Shown: positions 25,504-34,010 of the stretch, one piece after another
Numbering within the stretch: position 1 is the first letter of the stretch
How the letters are laid out: every line of letters begins with the position of its first letter
Assembly (NCBI RefSeq): GCF_010548305.1
Contig: NZ_JAAGLV010000002.1
Coordinates: 496,001 to 560,000 of the forward strand
DNA length: 64,000 bases
DNA from: Streptomyces sp. SID13031
GTDB taxonomy: Bacteria; Actinomycetota; Actinomycetes; Propionibacteriales; Kribbellaceae
Direction of reading: 5' to 3'
Program-made: the position numbers and the translations under genes
Notes under the pieces: model-generated
Database searches by the model: none
What the model saw: the letters and a program-made list of their open reading frames with translations, nothing else
Told to the model about the DNA's origin: nothing

Positions 25504-26183
25504 TCACCCTGGCGAACCGCCCCGCCATCTTGGCTGCCCGACGCCTCCAGCTTGGTCGAGCGAGCCGATATGGGTGGGTCCGTCTGGGGAGCGAGGCAGA
25601 GTCCTGTTGGGTCCCTACCGCGGCCTCCTGTTGTTCTCGGCGTGTCATGTCTTCCCGATCTGACGCGCAGGTTCGGCTAACCTCCTCGGCGCCCGGCGGT
25701 TTCTCTTCGCCACGGGCCGTACTGGGTCAGCAGCGGGAGCGGCGTGTGCTGGTTGTCGGCCTCGAGACCAGTCACGAGAATGACGGATGCGACCACTACA
25801 GCCCGGGGCCAGCGGGAACCACCGCACATGGTCCAACTGTGAACGATCCAAGACATACACGGCGAAACACCAGTCTCACGCCACCCAAAGGAAGGACAGT
25901 CACCGACGACAGGTGGGTCGCCGCTAGTGGCCAGCACCCGCCGAATCGACGTCTCACGCGGACACCCGTCACGCGAACTGCAGCTTGTCGCAGAGACTGT
26001 TGGCAACCTCGTAGGCGCCCCGTCACAATCCTGGGCCCTAGCCATGCGGTTGATTGATACTCGGCGGCTGACTGGTGCAGTCAGCAACGGGCCGGGGGTG
26101 CCCCGCGTAGGCCGGGTCACCTGGCTCGGCGAAGTTTCGGCCTTGCGGCCGGAGTCGAGACAGGCCGGCTGCTTACCGGCCAT
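25504..26183. other. long gap without a supported gene
   Basis: About 680 bases between the AMP-ligase gene and the degenerate gene. Several overlapping frames on both strands exist, but none has recognisable domains, a ribosome site and consistent residue use. A + frame from 25927 (ASTRRIDVSRGHPSRELQLV) is the least unlikely. I see no tRNA or clear repeat. Confidence 0.4.
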
Positions 26184-26545
26184 TCAGTGTCGTACGTCTT
26201 TGATCGGGCGAACGTCGTTTCCCAGGACGAGGCCGACCACGCCGGATGGGTCGCGGAATTTGGCGTACCAGGCTCCGGTGCCGGTGTCTCGCCCCCAGGC
26301 TTCTATCTGGCCTTCGGACCAGGTTGCGCGGCGTACCGGCTGTGGGATCGGGAGGAGCCGCACCGAGTCGGCGGAGCGTGGGCCGTGGCGTCGTACTGGA
26401 TCTCCAGCTCGACTGCCTGCTCGGCTGCGGTGAGTTCGTCTTGGAGCCCGCGGGCTCGCCAACCGCCCACGGCGCCGTCCCAGATCGCATAGCACCCTTC
26501 GGGCGCACCGTGAATCGTCCGAACATGCCACCACGGAACTCATAT
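26184..26545 (-). pseudogene. degenerate hypothetical gene (frameshifted)
   Basis: Two different minus-strand frames carry protein-like sequence. The upstream one reads HGAPEGCYAIWDGAVGGWRA and RGLQDELTAAEQAVELEIQYDA. The downstream one reads ATWSEGQIEAWGRDTGTGA, YAKFRDPSGVVGLVLGNDV and stops at 26184. They join near 26370, where a frameshift is needed, and no clean start exists for the first part (a TGA lies just upstream). The gene was probably a small unknown protein downstream of the recombinase-like gene. Confidence 0.6.
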
Positions 26546-26591
26546 TCGAAGATGCGTGCGACTGTCCTGCCAGGTTTCCTTGCGGTCTGGG

Positions 26592-29042
26592 TCATCGTTC
26601 GGCGATGTAGGTGGTCCAGTCGGTCTTGGTTTGGCGGGCCCAGCTGATAGCGGTGGAGACATTGATGCCGAGCAGGTCGGCGAGCACGGACGCGGGTAGC
26701 TGTTCGGCCAGGGCGCGTCGAGCGGTGTTCCGGGCGGCGATCGCGGTGATGCCGTGACGGTTGAGTTTGCAGGTGAGGGCGATGGGGTTGCTCGGCCGGC
26801 CGGCGATCATGCCCGGAACAAGTACGGAGTAGGACCGGTGGCGTGACTGGCTCCCTGGCTGACGGCGGCCGGGTCGTGTCGCTCGTCGAGCAGTTGCAGG
26901 ATGAGGCCGGCGAGTGTGGGTGGCAAGTGGACAGGGGCCGTTCCCGAGCGTCAGGCGGAGTTGAGGGCCGCTCTTGTCGTTGATGTTGATGTCTTTGGTC
27001 GTGAGGGTGGTGATCCGTGACACTGGCACGCCGAACAGCAGGATCAGCGCCCCGGCGACGCGGATGTCGAGGGGCAGGGCGGTGTCGTGGATGCAGCGGT
27101 GCAGCTGGGCGGTCTGCTGCTGGGGGTCGAGGAACGGTCCAGGGGCCTTGGTCCGCCGCATGGGGACGGTGAGTCCAGCGCCAGGTGCAGTGAGGTGGCG
27201 GCTGGTGGCCCAGCGCAGGAACAGGGCGGCGTGGTAGCGGCTCGATGGTCCTGTGCTGAGCCACTGGTCGATGTCGTGCTGGTCGATGCGGTCGAGGGTG
27301 GTGTCGTGGTCGTGGATCCAGTTGAGTAGGTCCAGTGCCGCACGCACCTGGGCGCGGGGCGTTTGCGCCGAGTAGGTGGTGAATGGGCGTTGCCGGGCTC
27401 GTCGCCGGGCACGGGGGAGCAGGTACCAGTGGGTGAAAGGCCGGATGAGGTGGGCATGCTGTGGCTGCTCGATCAGGAGCCGGTCGGCCCATGGGCCGAT
27501 CCGTTCGAGGTGTTCGTCGCGTTCGGCCAGGACGCCGGTGCGTACGAGGATTCCGCGCAGGTAGTGCGCGGCCTGGGTGTGCGGGGATCGGTCGAGGTGG
27601 TCGTGATTGATCAGGTCGGGTTGCTGGGCGAGCGCGACCAGGAGCCGCGCGGCGGGGCACCTCTTCAGCCATTTCAGCGTCGACCGCGGCCGCGGGACGG
27701 CCTGCAGCGCTTGATGAAGCGGCTCCAGGCGGGCATCGATAGTGTCATCAGGCCCGGTGAGGAGGTCGTCGATGCGCTCTTTGAGCAGGCAGCGGTCGCA
27801 GGTGCCCTCGACGTAGAAGTCGCCTGGTTGCTCGCAGGCCCGGCAGGTGTAGTCGATGTCGACTCCCGCGCACGGTCCACAGATCCGGTCACCGGCGGGG
27901 GTCTTGCCGATCAGGACACGGACGGTCGTGCAGTCCGTGCAGGGTGCGGGGGTGGCGCGGACGGTCTGGTAACACGCTCTGCAGGCTGCCCCGGCTGGCC
28001 AGAGAGCTCGGATGCGTCTGGTTCGGTGACAGAAGCTGCACAGCTGCTGGGGTTCTGGGCGGCAGCCATCGCAGACCAGGTCGCCGGTGGAGCGGTTGCG
28101 GCGGCAGAACCGGGTGCGGTCGCAGACGGTGCACGCTGCTTCGATTCCCTGGTAGCAGTTGTCGCACAGATCCGGCGTGTGGGCGGTCGCGCGGTGGTAG
28201 ATCCGCGCGGTCTGGCCACACGCGCCGCAGGGACGTTCGGGGCGGCGGTAGCAGGTCTCGCAAACGGGTCCCTGCTCGCCGATCTTGTGTGCCGGAGCAG
28301 TCGCGCCGCAGCCGCTGCACACATACACGCGTCTCGGGCCACATGCCTGGCACAGTCCGGAACCGTCCGTGAGGCGGTGGGCGATCCGGCGGGTGCGTCC
28401 ACAGGTAGCGCAGGGTTCGTGCTTGGACGGGTCGGCCTGGTGGCAGCGGCTACAGATCCCGCCTTCCGGGCGGCGTGCTTCAACACGCTGGAGCCGGCCG
28501 CACCACGCACACGGTTGCTTCTGGACCAACCCTTGCGCGCATCGCTCGCACAACCGGCCACCCGTCCCGTCGACCGACGCCAACCTCCGCTTGGCCTCGC
28601 CACACCTGGCACAGATCGGCAGTGCGACGTCATGCCTGCCGTGACCGCGCAGGGCATACGCCAGCTTGACCAGCGCCGTCGGGACCTGAGATGACGCCGT
28701 CAGCAGCGACTCCGGGAACTCGCCCAGGTGCTCATTCAGCACCTTCAAGCGCTGCGGCGTATCGCAGCTCGCCGACTTGAGTGCATCCGTCGCCTGCTGA
28801 AGAGTCAGCCCAGGCAGATACTCGATGAGGCGTTCCACCCCCTGGCGCCGTACCGCGTCCTGGTCGGCGCCCAGACTGGTCACGACACGTTCGGGCGGCG
28901 GATCGTCGTACGGCGCACTGCCGGTGCCGGCCTGGCCTGAGGGCCTCGGGACCTCCCGGACGACCCACGGCCCCCGTGACAAGCCACGCGATCCTCCGGG
29001 ACGACCCACAGGACAGACCGGGCGAGCTATGGGACAGGACAA
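26592..29042 (-). CDS. zinc-ribbon-array protein with tyrosine-recombinase-like C-terminus
   Basis: An 816-codon frame. Residues about 141-430 hold nine successive modules of roughly 33 residues, each CxxC...CxxC (for example PCATCGRTRRI...LCQACG). A helical domain follows, then a recombinase-like core (VAGALILLFGVPVSRITTL) and a C-terminal HTH (PASVLADLLGINVSTAISWA). The usual catalytic HxxR and Tyr are not evident. I believe it belongs to a widespread uncharacterised actinobacterial family. A segment of about 37 residues near 26826-26936 is read in the wrong frame between two compensating shifts. The true start may be the GTG at 28883. Confidence 0.7.
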   Translation of the reverse strand: MSCPIARPVCPVGRPGGSRGLSRGPWVVREVPRPSGQAGTGSAPYDDPPPERVVTSLGADQDAVRRQGVERLIEYLPGLTLQQATDALKSASCDTPQRLKVLNEHLGEFPESLLTASSQVPTALVKLAYALRGHGRHDVALPICARCGEAKRRLASVDGTGGRLCERCAQGLVQKQPCAWCGRLQRVEARRPEGGICSRCHQADPSKHEPCATCGRTRRIAHRLTDGSGLCQACGPRRVYVCSGCGATAPAHKIGEQGPVCETCYRRPERPCGACGQTARIYHRATAHTPDLCDNCYQGIEAACTVCDRTRFCRRNRSTGDLVCDGCRPEPQQLCSFCHRTRRIRALWPAGAACRACYQTVRATPAPCTDCTTVRVLIGKTPAGDRICGPCAGVDIDYTCRACEQPGDFYVEGTCDRCLLKERIDDLLTGPDDTIDARLEPLHQALQAVPRPRSTLKWLKRCPAARLLVALAQQPDLINHDHLDRSPHTQAAHYLRGILVRTGVLAERDEHLERIGPWADRLLIEQPQHAHLIRPFTHWYLLPRARRRARQRPFTTYSAQTPRAQVRAALDLLNWIHDHDTTLDRIDQHDIDQWLSTGPSSRYHAALFLRWATSRHLTAPGAGLTVPMRRTKAPGPFLDPQQQTAQLHRCIHDTALPLDIRVAGALILLFGVPVSRITTLTTKDININDKSGPQLRLTLGNGPCPLATHTRRPHPATARRATRPGRRQPGSQSRHRSYSVLVPGMIAGRPSNPIALTCKLNRHGITAIAARNTARRALAEQLPASVLADLLGINVSTAISWARQTKTDWTTYIAER

Positions 29043-29772
29043 GGGCGGGCCGGATCGGTCGCACTGCGTTCGGTCGCAGGCAACCGACCCGGCACCTCCT
29101 CATCACCTTCTCCGACGTGCCGCACCGGACGCCTCTGGCGCAGCGCATCGAAGAAACCACCCGACGATCAGCACAGGGAAGGTGCCGACCGCCAGGCGAG
29201 TCAATTTTCAAAACAGTCCAACAACCGCCACCACGCAACCGCAGCACCCCACCGCCCACCAGCAACGAGCCGAGCAACCACCATCACCACCGACGAGAGC
29301 AGCAACCCACCAACAACCACCGGCGGGCCGAGCAAACCAGCAGCAGCGAGCCGGGCAACGACCAGCACCACCGACGAGTCCAGCAACCACCTGCGAATCG
29401 AGCGACCACTAGCACCGCCGACGGGTCCAGCAGTCACCGGCTGAGCCGAGCGATCAGCAGTACCGCCGACGAGTTCAGCAACCACTCAGCCTCGGTTCTG
29501 ACGGCGCTGCGATTGCGGGGACAGCTCGTGCAAGCACCTACCTCAACCGCCCAACCGCCGGGGTCAACGGTTCGCTTTCACCTAGTGGGCGACAGAGGAG
29601 ACTGCGCCTGGGCGGGTGGGAGCTAGTGCCGTGCGAGCGATGGAGGAGCGAGCATGGTGTCGGTGTGGGTGAGTATCGCGAGTGGTTGGCTAGTGCACCC
29701 GCCAGCCCGCCGGGGCGAGCCGGGCGGGTGGCGGGTGGTGCCTGCTGGTGATGAGCCGGCAGGTTGGGGGAA
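29043..29772. other. repeat-bearing gap
   Basis: About 730 bases with no supported gene. The middle part (29267-29490) holds a degenerate tandem repeat, listed separately. Long frames run on both strands here, but they are low-complexity products of the repeat (Arg/Ser/Gln/His-rich). Confidence 0.5.
29267..29490. repeat. degenerate tandem repeat, unit about 48 bp
   Basis: Copies begin at about 29267, 29348, 29395 and 29443 with GAGCCGAGC or close variants, each followed by ACCGACGAG or ACCGCCGACG and then CAGCAACCAC. The last three copies are 47-48 bases apart. The first is separated by 81 bases and a partial copy lies at 29325. It lies between the recombinase-like gene and the DUF6319-like gene. 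Confidence 0.55.
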
Positions 29773-30291
29773 CTAGTCGTCGAGTTCGGCGAGGGCCTTG
29801 CGGGCTGCTTCGAGCTCCGCTTCGAGGGCGGCGACCTTGGCGGCCTGCTGCTCGCGGGCGGCGTCGATGACCTCGTCGATCGGGCCGGACAGGTCTTCGT
29901 GCAGCTCTTTGGCTGCGCGGGAGACGGCTGCGGCGGCGACCAGGAGGTTCTTGGCGATGTAGCTGTTGCCCTGCTTGAGCTCGGCCTTCCACTCGCCGTC
30001 GGCGGTGCCGGTGACGGTCAGGGTGAGCTCGAGGGTCTTGGTCTTCTTCGGGGCGGCCTTCTTGGCCGGTGCCTTCTTCGGCTTCTCGGCGGCGACCGGG
30101 CCGGACTCGGAAGCGGAGTCCGAGTCGTCGGCCGGGCTGTCGACCGGCGCGTCGGTGACGGCTGTGTCAGCGACGGCTGAGTCGGTCGCTGACGCGGAAG
30201 GCGCGTCGGTCGTCGACGAAGAGTCGAGCGCCGCGTCGGGAGTGTCGGCGGCGTCGGTCTGAGCTTCTACTGCAAAGGTGTCTACAGTCAT
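29773..30291 (-). CDS. hypothetical protein with acidic/Ala-Lys linkers (DUF6319-like)
   Basis: A 172-residue protein. Residues 1 to about 75 are low complexity and acidic (Ala, Asp, Ser, Thr). A short basic KPKKAPAKKAAPKKTK tract follows, then a folded domain of about 85 residues (LELTLTVTGTADGEWKAEL, SYIAKNLLVAAAAVSRAAK) and a C-terminal coiled coil of Ala/Glu heptads. The basic tract resembles nucleoid-protein tails, so nucleic acid contact is possible. I believe the domain is DUF6319, uncharacterised. A strong LexA-box-like site lies 63 bases upstream of the start. Confidence 0.7.
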   Translation of the reverse strand: MTVDTFAVEAQTDAADTPDAALDSSSTTDAPSASATDSAVADTAVTDAPVDSPADDSDSASESGPVAAEKPKKAPAKKAAPKKTKTLELTLTVTGTADGEWKAELKQGNSYIAKNLLVAAAAVSRAAKELHEDLSGPIDEVIDAAREQQAAKVAALEAELEAARKALAELDD

Positions 30292-30353
30292 CGTTGCGGC
30301 GATCTCCCTGGGTGACATGTCCCCGCCGAAGCGGGCTGGCGCTGAGAGTCTAT

Positions 30354-30369
30354 TAGAACATACGTTCGA
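30354..30369. promoter_or_regulatory. LexA (SOS) box
   Basis: TAGAACATACGTTCGA matches the actinobacterial LexA consensus TCGAAC-N4-GTTCGA at all but one of the 12 defined positions. On the minus strand it directly precedes TAATAG, a possible -10 element, so binding would block the promoter of the gene ending at 29773. Confidence 0.65.
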
Positions 30370-30403
30370 CCCTCAGCGCCAATCCCACGCCGCATCAAGC
30401 CAT

Positions 30404-30445
30404 CAGGCTCCAGCCCCCAGGCTCAAGCCCCCAGGCTCAAGCCAG
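30404..30445. repeat. triplicate 14-bp direct repeat
   Basis: CAGGCTC begins at 30404, 30418 and 30432, each followed by C/A-AGCC. The run lies just beyond the 3' end of the 6-phosphogluconate dehydrogenase gene. No function is evident. Confidence 0.5.
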
Positions 30446-30451
30446 GCTGGC

Positions 30452-31891
30452 TCAGGCCGAGTGCTCCTTGCGATCCCCCGACCAGTCCAGGTGGAACGCA
30501 CCCTCCCGGTCGATCCGGTGGTACGTGTGTGCCCCGAAGAGATCCCGCAACCCCTGGATCAACGAAGCCGGCAGTCGCTCAGCCCGCAGCCCGTCGTAGT
30601 ACGACAGTGCAGCCGAGAACCCAGGAGCCGGTACGCCCGCAGTCGCCGCCGTCGCAACCACGCGCCGCCAAGCGTCCTGCCCGGTCACGATGGCCTCCTT
30701 GAAGTAGTCGTCAACCAGCAACGACGGCAGCGCCGCGTCCCGGTCGTACGCCTCCTTGATCCGGTCCAGGAACCGCGCCCGGATGATGCACCCGCCACGC
30801 CAGATCTTCGCCATCGCACCAAGGTCGATGTTCCATCCGTACTGGTCCGAAGCCGCCCGGATCGCGTCGAACCCCTGCGCATACGCAACAAGCTTCGACG
30901 AGTACAGCGCGTGCCGCACGTCCTCGATGAACGCGTCCCGATCGACCGACACCTTGCCCTCGGAAGGCCCAGCCAGTACTCCGGCCGCCGCCTCCCGCCG
31001 CACGACATCGCCCGACAGCGACCGCGCGAAGACAGCCTCAGCCATCCCGCTGACCGGGATACCCAGGTCCAAAGCGACCTGTACGGTCCAGCGCCCGGTG
31101 CCCTTCTGCTCTGCCTGGTCGAGCACGATGTCCACGAACGGCCCACCGGTCGACTCGTCGACCTGGCTGAGCACCTCCGCGGTGATCTCGATCAGGAACG
31201 ACTCCAGGTCGCCGGTGTTCCACTCGCGGAACACGTCGGCAATCTCCGGGGCGCTGAGCCCGAGCACGCTGCGCAGCAGGTCGTACGCCTCGGCGATCAG
31301 CTGCATGTCGGCGTACTCGATGCCGTTGTGCAGCATCTTCACGAAGTGGCCGGCGCCGTCCGGGCCGACGTGCACGCAGCACGGCTCACCGTTCACGTGC
31401 GCGGAGATCTTGGTCAGGATCGGTCCGAGCGACTCGTACGACTCCACCGATCCGCCCGGCATGATGCTCGGGCCGTTCAGCGCGCCCTCCTCGCCACCGG
31501 ACACGCCGGCGCCGACGAAGTGCAACCCCTTGGCCTTCAGTGCGTCCTCGCGCCGGCGGGTGTCGGCGAAGTGCGCGTTACCGGCGTCGATGACGATGTC
31601 GCCCTGGTCGAGCAGCGGCACGAGCTCGTCGATCACCGCGTCGGTGGGCTCGCCGGCCTTGACCATGATGATGATCTTGCGCGGCTGCTCCAGCGCGGCG
31701 ACGAGCGCGGGCAGGTCGTCGGCCGGGGTGAACTCACCCTCGTGGCCGAACTCCTCGATCAGCGCGTCCGTACGAGCCTTGGACCGGTTGTGGACGGCGA
31801 CGCGGAAACCGTTGCGGGCCAGGTTCCGGGCCAGGTTGCGGCCCATCACCGCGAGTCCGGTGACGGCGATCTGGGCTGGAGCAGAACTCAT
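30452..31891 (-). CDS. gnd: 6-phosphogluconate dehydrogenase, decarboxylating
   Basis: A 479-residue NADP-dependent enzyme of the oxidative pentose phosphate pathway. It converts 6-phosphogluconate to ribulose 5-phosphate. The N-terminal Rossmann segment is GLAVMGRNLARNLARNGF, with the cofactor Asn-Arg-Ser (HNRSKAR). The family signature IMPGGSVESYESLGPIL is present, and the catalytic Lys is in GHFVKMLHNGIEY. The C-terminal domain contains GCIIRARFL and ends AFHLDWSGD. The long form (about 470 residues) shows that it is the dimeric type. It stands alone on the minus strand. Confidence 0.96.
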   Translation of the reverse strand: MSSAPAQIAVTGLAVMGRNLARNLARNGFRVAVHNRSKARTDALIEEFGHEGEFTPADDLPALVAALEQPRKIIIMVKAGEPTDAVIDELVPLLDQGDIVIDAGNAHFADTRRREDALKAKGLHFVGAGVSGGEEGALNGPSIMPGGSVESYESLGPILTKISAHVNGEPCCVHVGPDGAGHFVKMLHNGIEYADMQLIAEAYDLLRSVLGLSAPEIADVFREWNTGDLESFLIEITAEVLSQVDESTGGPFVDIVLDQAEQKGTGRWTVQVALDLGIPVSGMAEAVFARSLSGDVVRREAAAGVLAGPSEGKVSVDRDAFIEDVRHALYSSKLVAYAQGFDAIRAASDQYGWNIDLGAMAKIWRGGCIIRARFLDRIKEAYDRDAALPSLLVDDYFKEAIVTGQDAWRRVVATAATAGVPAPGFSAALSYYDGLRAERLPASLIQGLRDLFGAHTYHRIDREGAFHLDWSGDRKEHSA

Positions 31892-32079
31892 GGATTTCTC
31901 CTGCGGGTGAGTGCTGGAAGTCTGACTGCGAGACCCAGTCTGCTGCGCGAAGCAACACGGCGGTCCATCGGGTGGCCAACTGCTGGGACACGGTTCCCAT
32001 TCCCGCGAACACTTCTCAAGCCCTCCGAATCGGTGATGAACAGCTGAGAAATCGATTTCCCAGACCGTAAGGTCCGCCC

Positions 32080-32478
32080 ATGATCTGGTTCACTCGCGAC
32101 GAGGGTGATGTCCGCAAGACCGGCCGGGTCGAACGCCCGGGCATCGACGTCCAGCCCGAAGGCAGCGAGCTGCACCCGCAGCCGGGCGACGTGGAGATCG
32201 TCAAGCGCACGGTCGGCGCCTTCCACCTGACCGGCCTCGACGGCATCCTGCGAACGCGCGGTATCAGAACCGTCGTACTGGCCGGGATGGCGACCAATTT
32301 CGGCGTCGAGTCCACTGGCCGCGCTGCTGACGAACACGGCTACGACACGGTCTACCTCACCGACGCGATGACCGGCCTCGACGGTGCCGCGCATGACTTC
32401 GCGGTCTCGTACATCTTCCCGAAGTTCGGCATCACCTGTACCGGAACGGAATACGTCGCCGCCCTCAGCCCGGCCTGA
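32080..32478 (+). pseudogene. isochorismatase-like hydrolase, N-terminally truncated
   Basis: The 132 residues match the C-terminal two thirds of cysteine-hydrolase (isochorismatase fold) proteins: VIVKRTVGAF-like segment (Lys of the triad), VVLAGMATNFGVESTGRAADEHGYD and DAMTGLDGAAHDFAVSYIFP. The N-terminal 45-50 residues with the catalytic Asp are absent, and an in-frame TAA lies just before the ATG. The nucleophile position (usually Cys in TxxCV) is Gly in TNFGV, as in some natural relatives. It is probably an inactive remnant. Confidence 0.65.
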
Positions 32479-32516
32479 AAAGTCATTCTCTCCTTCTGCG
32501 ACTGAGTCGCAGTCCT

Positions 32517-32560
32517 GTTCATGCACCGCTTCGGCGTGGTTCACCACGCGTTGTCTCCCA
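32517..32560 (+). promoter_or_regulatory. PHO box (PhoP-binding direct repeats)
   Basis: Direct repeats with an exact 11-base period start at 32517 (GTTCATG), 32528 (GCTTCGG), 32539 (GTTCACC) and 32550 (GTTGTCT). The unit matches the actinobacterial PHO-box core GTTCACC, and the site is 69 bases before the first gene of the pst operon. It predicts induction by the PhoR-PhoP system under phosphate starvation. Confidence 0.75.
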
Positions 32561-32628
32561 CCGGTGACTCTCCAGATCTGATCACTCTGGGGGAGAGAGC
32601 AGAAGGGGAGAAGGGGAGAAGGGTGGGG

Positions 32629-32967
32629 GTGAGGATGCAGTTCCTCGAGAATCCGCGAGGAGGTGATCGCGGATGGCGGCTGCTGTCGGGGAACAACCGG
32701 CCGCTGGCCATGGGCCGCAGTACAACGATGTCGCCACGGGACGAGCTGCTCGCAGTACGGCGGCTGGTCCGGGAGGCGGAGCCGAAGTTGCGGCGTGACG
32801 CGGAGGGGCGTTGGCGCTGGGAGCTCAATTCGGCAGGCGGTCCCGACGTGCGCTGTCCCGGGGTGTTCGCGCGCCGGATCGACGCACGCCGGGCATTCCA
32901 TCGTTTGACCCAGGCAGTCGAAGAAGCCGAGGTCACGATGGCCGGTCACCGGGAGACCACCCGGTGA
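32629..32967 (+). CDS. small hypothetical protein at the head of the pst operon
   Basis: A 112-residue protein with MQFLENPRGGDRGWRLLSGN, RDAEGRWRWELNSAGG and RRIDARRAFHRLTQAVEEAE. The layout resembles the small YegP/DUF1508 domain, in which Trp-rich strands are followed by a helix, but I cannot be sure. The GTG at 32629 fits GGAGAAGGG upstream; ATG 32635 is an alternative. It lies between the PHO box and pstC, and its stop overlaps the pstC start (GTGA). It is therefore co-expressed with phosphate transport. Confidence 0.6.
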   Translation: MRMQFLENPRGGDRGWRLLSGNNRPLAMGRSTTMSPRDELLAVRRLVREAEPKLRRDAEGRWRWELNSAGGPDVRCPGVFARRIDARRAFHRLTQAVEEAEVTMAGHRETTR

Positions 32968-34004
32968 CCACCACCGCACCCCCGCCACCGGCCGGCGGCG
33001 ACGCGAGCACTCCGCCACCCGCGAACACTCCACCACCCCCACGCCGGTTGCGTTCCTCGCTGGCGCCTTCCGACCTGATCTTCCGCTGGGTCGCCCGCGG
33101 CGGTGGCGGGCTCGTCCTGCTGATCACCGGCGGGATCGGGATCTTCCTTGCGTACCAGGCGAAACCGACCCTGCAGACGTACGGCTGGAAGTTCTTCACC
33201 GAGCAGTCCTGGAACCCCGAGGCGAACCAGATCGGCGTCGCCGCGGTCCTGTTCGGCACGATCGTGATCGCCACCATCGCGATCGCCATCTCGTTCCCGG
33301 TCGCGCTCGCCACCGCGCTGTTCATCACCGAGTGGGCGCCCAAGGGCCTGAAGAAGTCGCTCGTCGCGCTGGTCGACCTGATGGTCGCCGTCCCGTCGAT
33401 CGTCTACGGTCTGTGGGGATTCTTCCTGCTGCAGCCGCGGATCATCCACCTGTCCCGCTGGATCACCGACTGGTTCGGCTGGATCCCGGTCTTCAGGGTC
33501 GACACCGACCCGGACGCCGCGATCTTCGACGGCGCGACCTATGCGTCCTCGGCGTTCATCGCCGGCGTCGTGGTCGCGATGATGGTGATGCCGATCGCCT
33601 GTGCGGTGATGCGCGAGGTCTTCGACCAGACGCCGATGGGTGAGCGCGAGGCCGCGCTGGCGCTCGGCTCGACCAGCTGGGGAGTGGTTCGCGCGGTAGT
33701 ACTGCCGTTCGGCCGCGGTGGCATCATCGGCGGCACGATGCTCGGCCTCGGCCGCGCGCTCGGCGAGACGATCGCGGTGGTGATGATCGTGTCCCCGCTG
33801 TTCGAGATCAACTGGCATGTCCTGCAGTCCGGCTCGATCACGATCTCGTCGATGATCGCCCTCCGCTACGGGGAGGCGTCGGGATCCCAGCTCAACGCGC
33901 TGATGGCCGCCGGCCTGGTGCTGTTCATCATCACCTTGATCGTCAACCTGGTCGCGGGTTTCGTCGTCTCCCGCAGCCGCAGCGGCGCCGGAACGGAGAT
34001 CTGA
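32964..34004 (+). CDS. pstC: phosphate ABC transporter permease PstC
   Basis: A 346-residue integral membrane protein with six predicted spans. A Pro-rich cytoplasmic N-tail of about 35 residues precedes the first span (GGLVLLITGGIGIFLAY). The PstC-type region DLMVAVPSIVYGLWGFFLL and the EAA loop EREAALALGSTSWGVVRAVVLP contact the ATPase PstB. The segment GLGRALGETIAVVMIV is a PstC/PstA hallmark. It begins with GTG overlapping the upstream small gene and is seven bases from pstA. Confidence 0.93.
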   Translation: MTTTAPPPPAGGDASTPPPANTPPPPRRLRSSLAPSDLIFRWVARGGGGLVLLITGGIGIFLAYQAKPTLQTYGWKFFTEQSWNPEANQIGVAAVLFGTIVIATIAIAISFPVALATALFITEWAPKGLKKSLVALVDLMVAVPSIVYGLWGFFLLQPRIIHLSRWITDWFGWIPVFRVDTDPDAAIFDGATYASSAFIAGVVVAMMVMPIACAVMREVFDQTPMGEREAALALGSTSWGVVRAVVLPFGRGGIIGGTMLGLGRALGETIAVVMIVSPLFEINWHVLQSGSITISSMIALRYGEASGSQLNALMAAGLVLFIITLIVNLVAGFVVSRSRSGAGTEI

Positions 34005-34010
34005 ACCGTC

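Noticed and set aside
25677..26183. 168-codon minus frame in the gap after the AMP ligase
   Set aside because: No ribosome site, domain or plausible residue composition; it overlaps other equally weak frames.
27363..28694. 443-codon + strand frame opposite the zinc-ribbon gene
   Set aside because: It is the antisense image of the Cys-rich modules in GC-rich DNA, with no domain or ribosome site.
29267..29490. CRISPR array
   Set aside because: The units are degenerate and vary along their whole length, with no constant repeat and unique spacers, and no cas gene is near.
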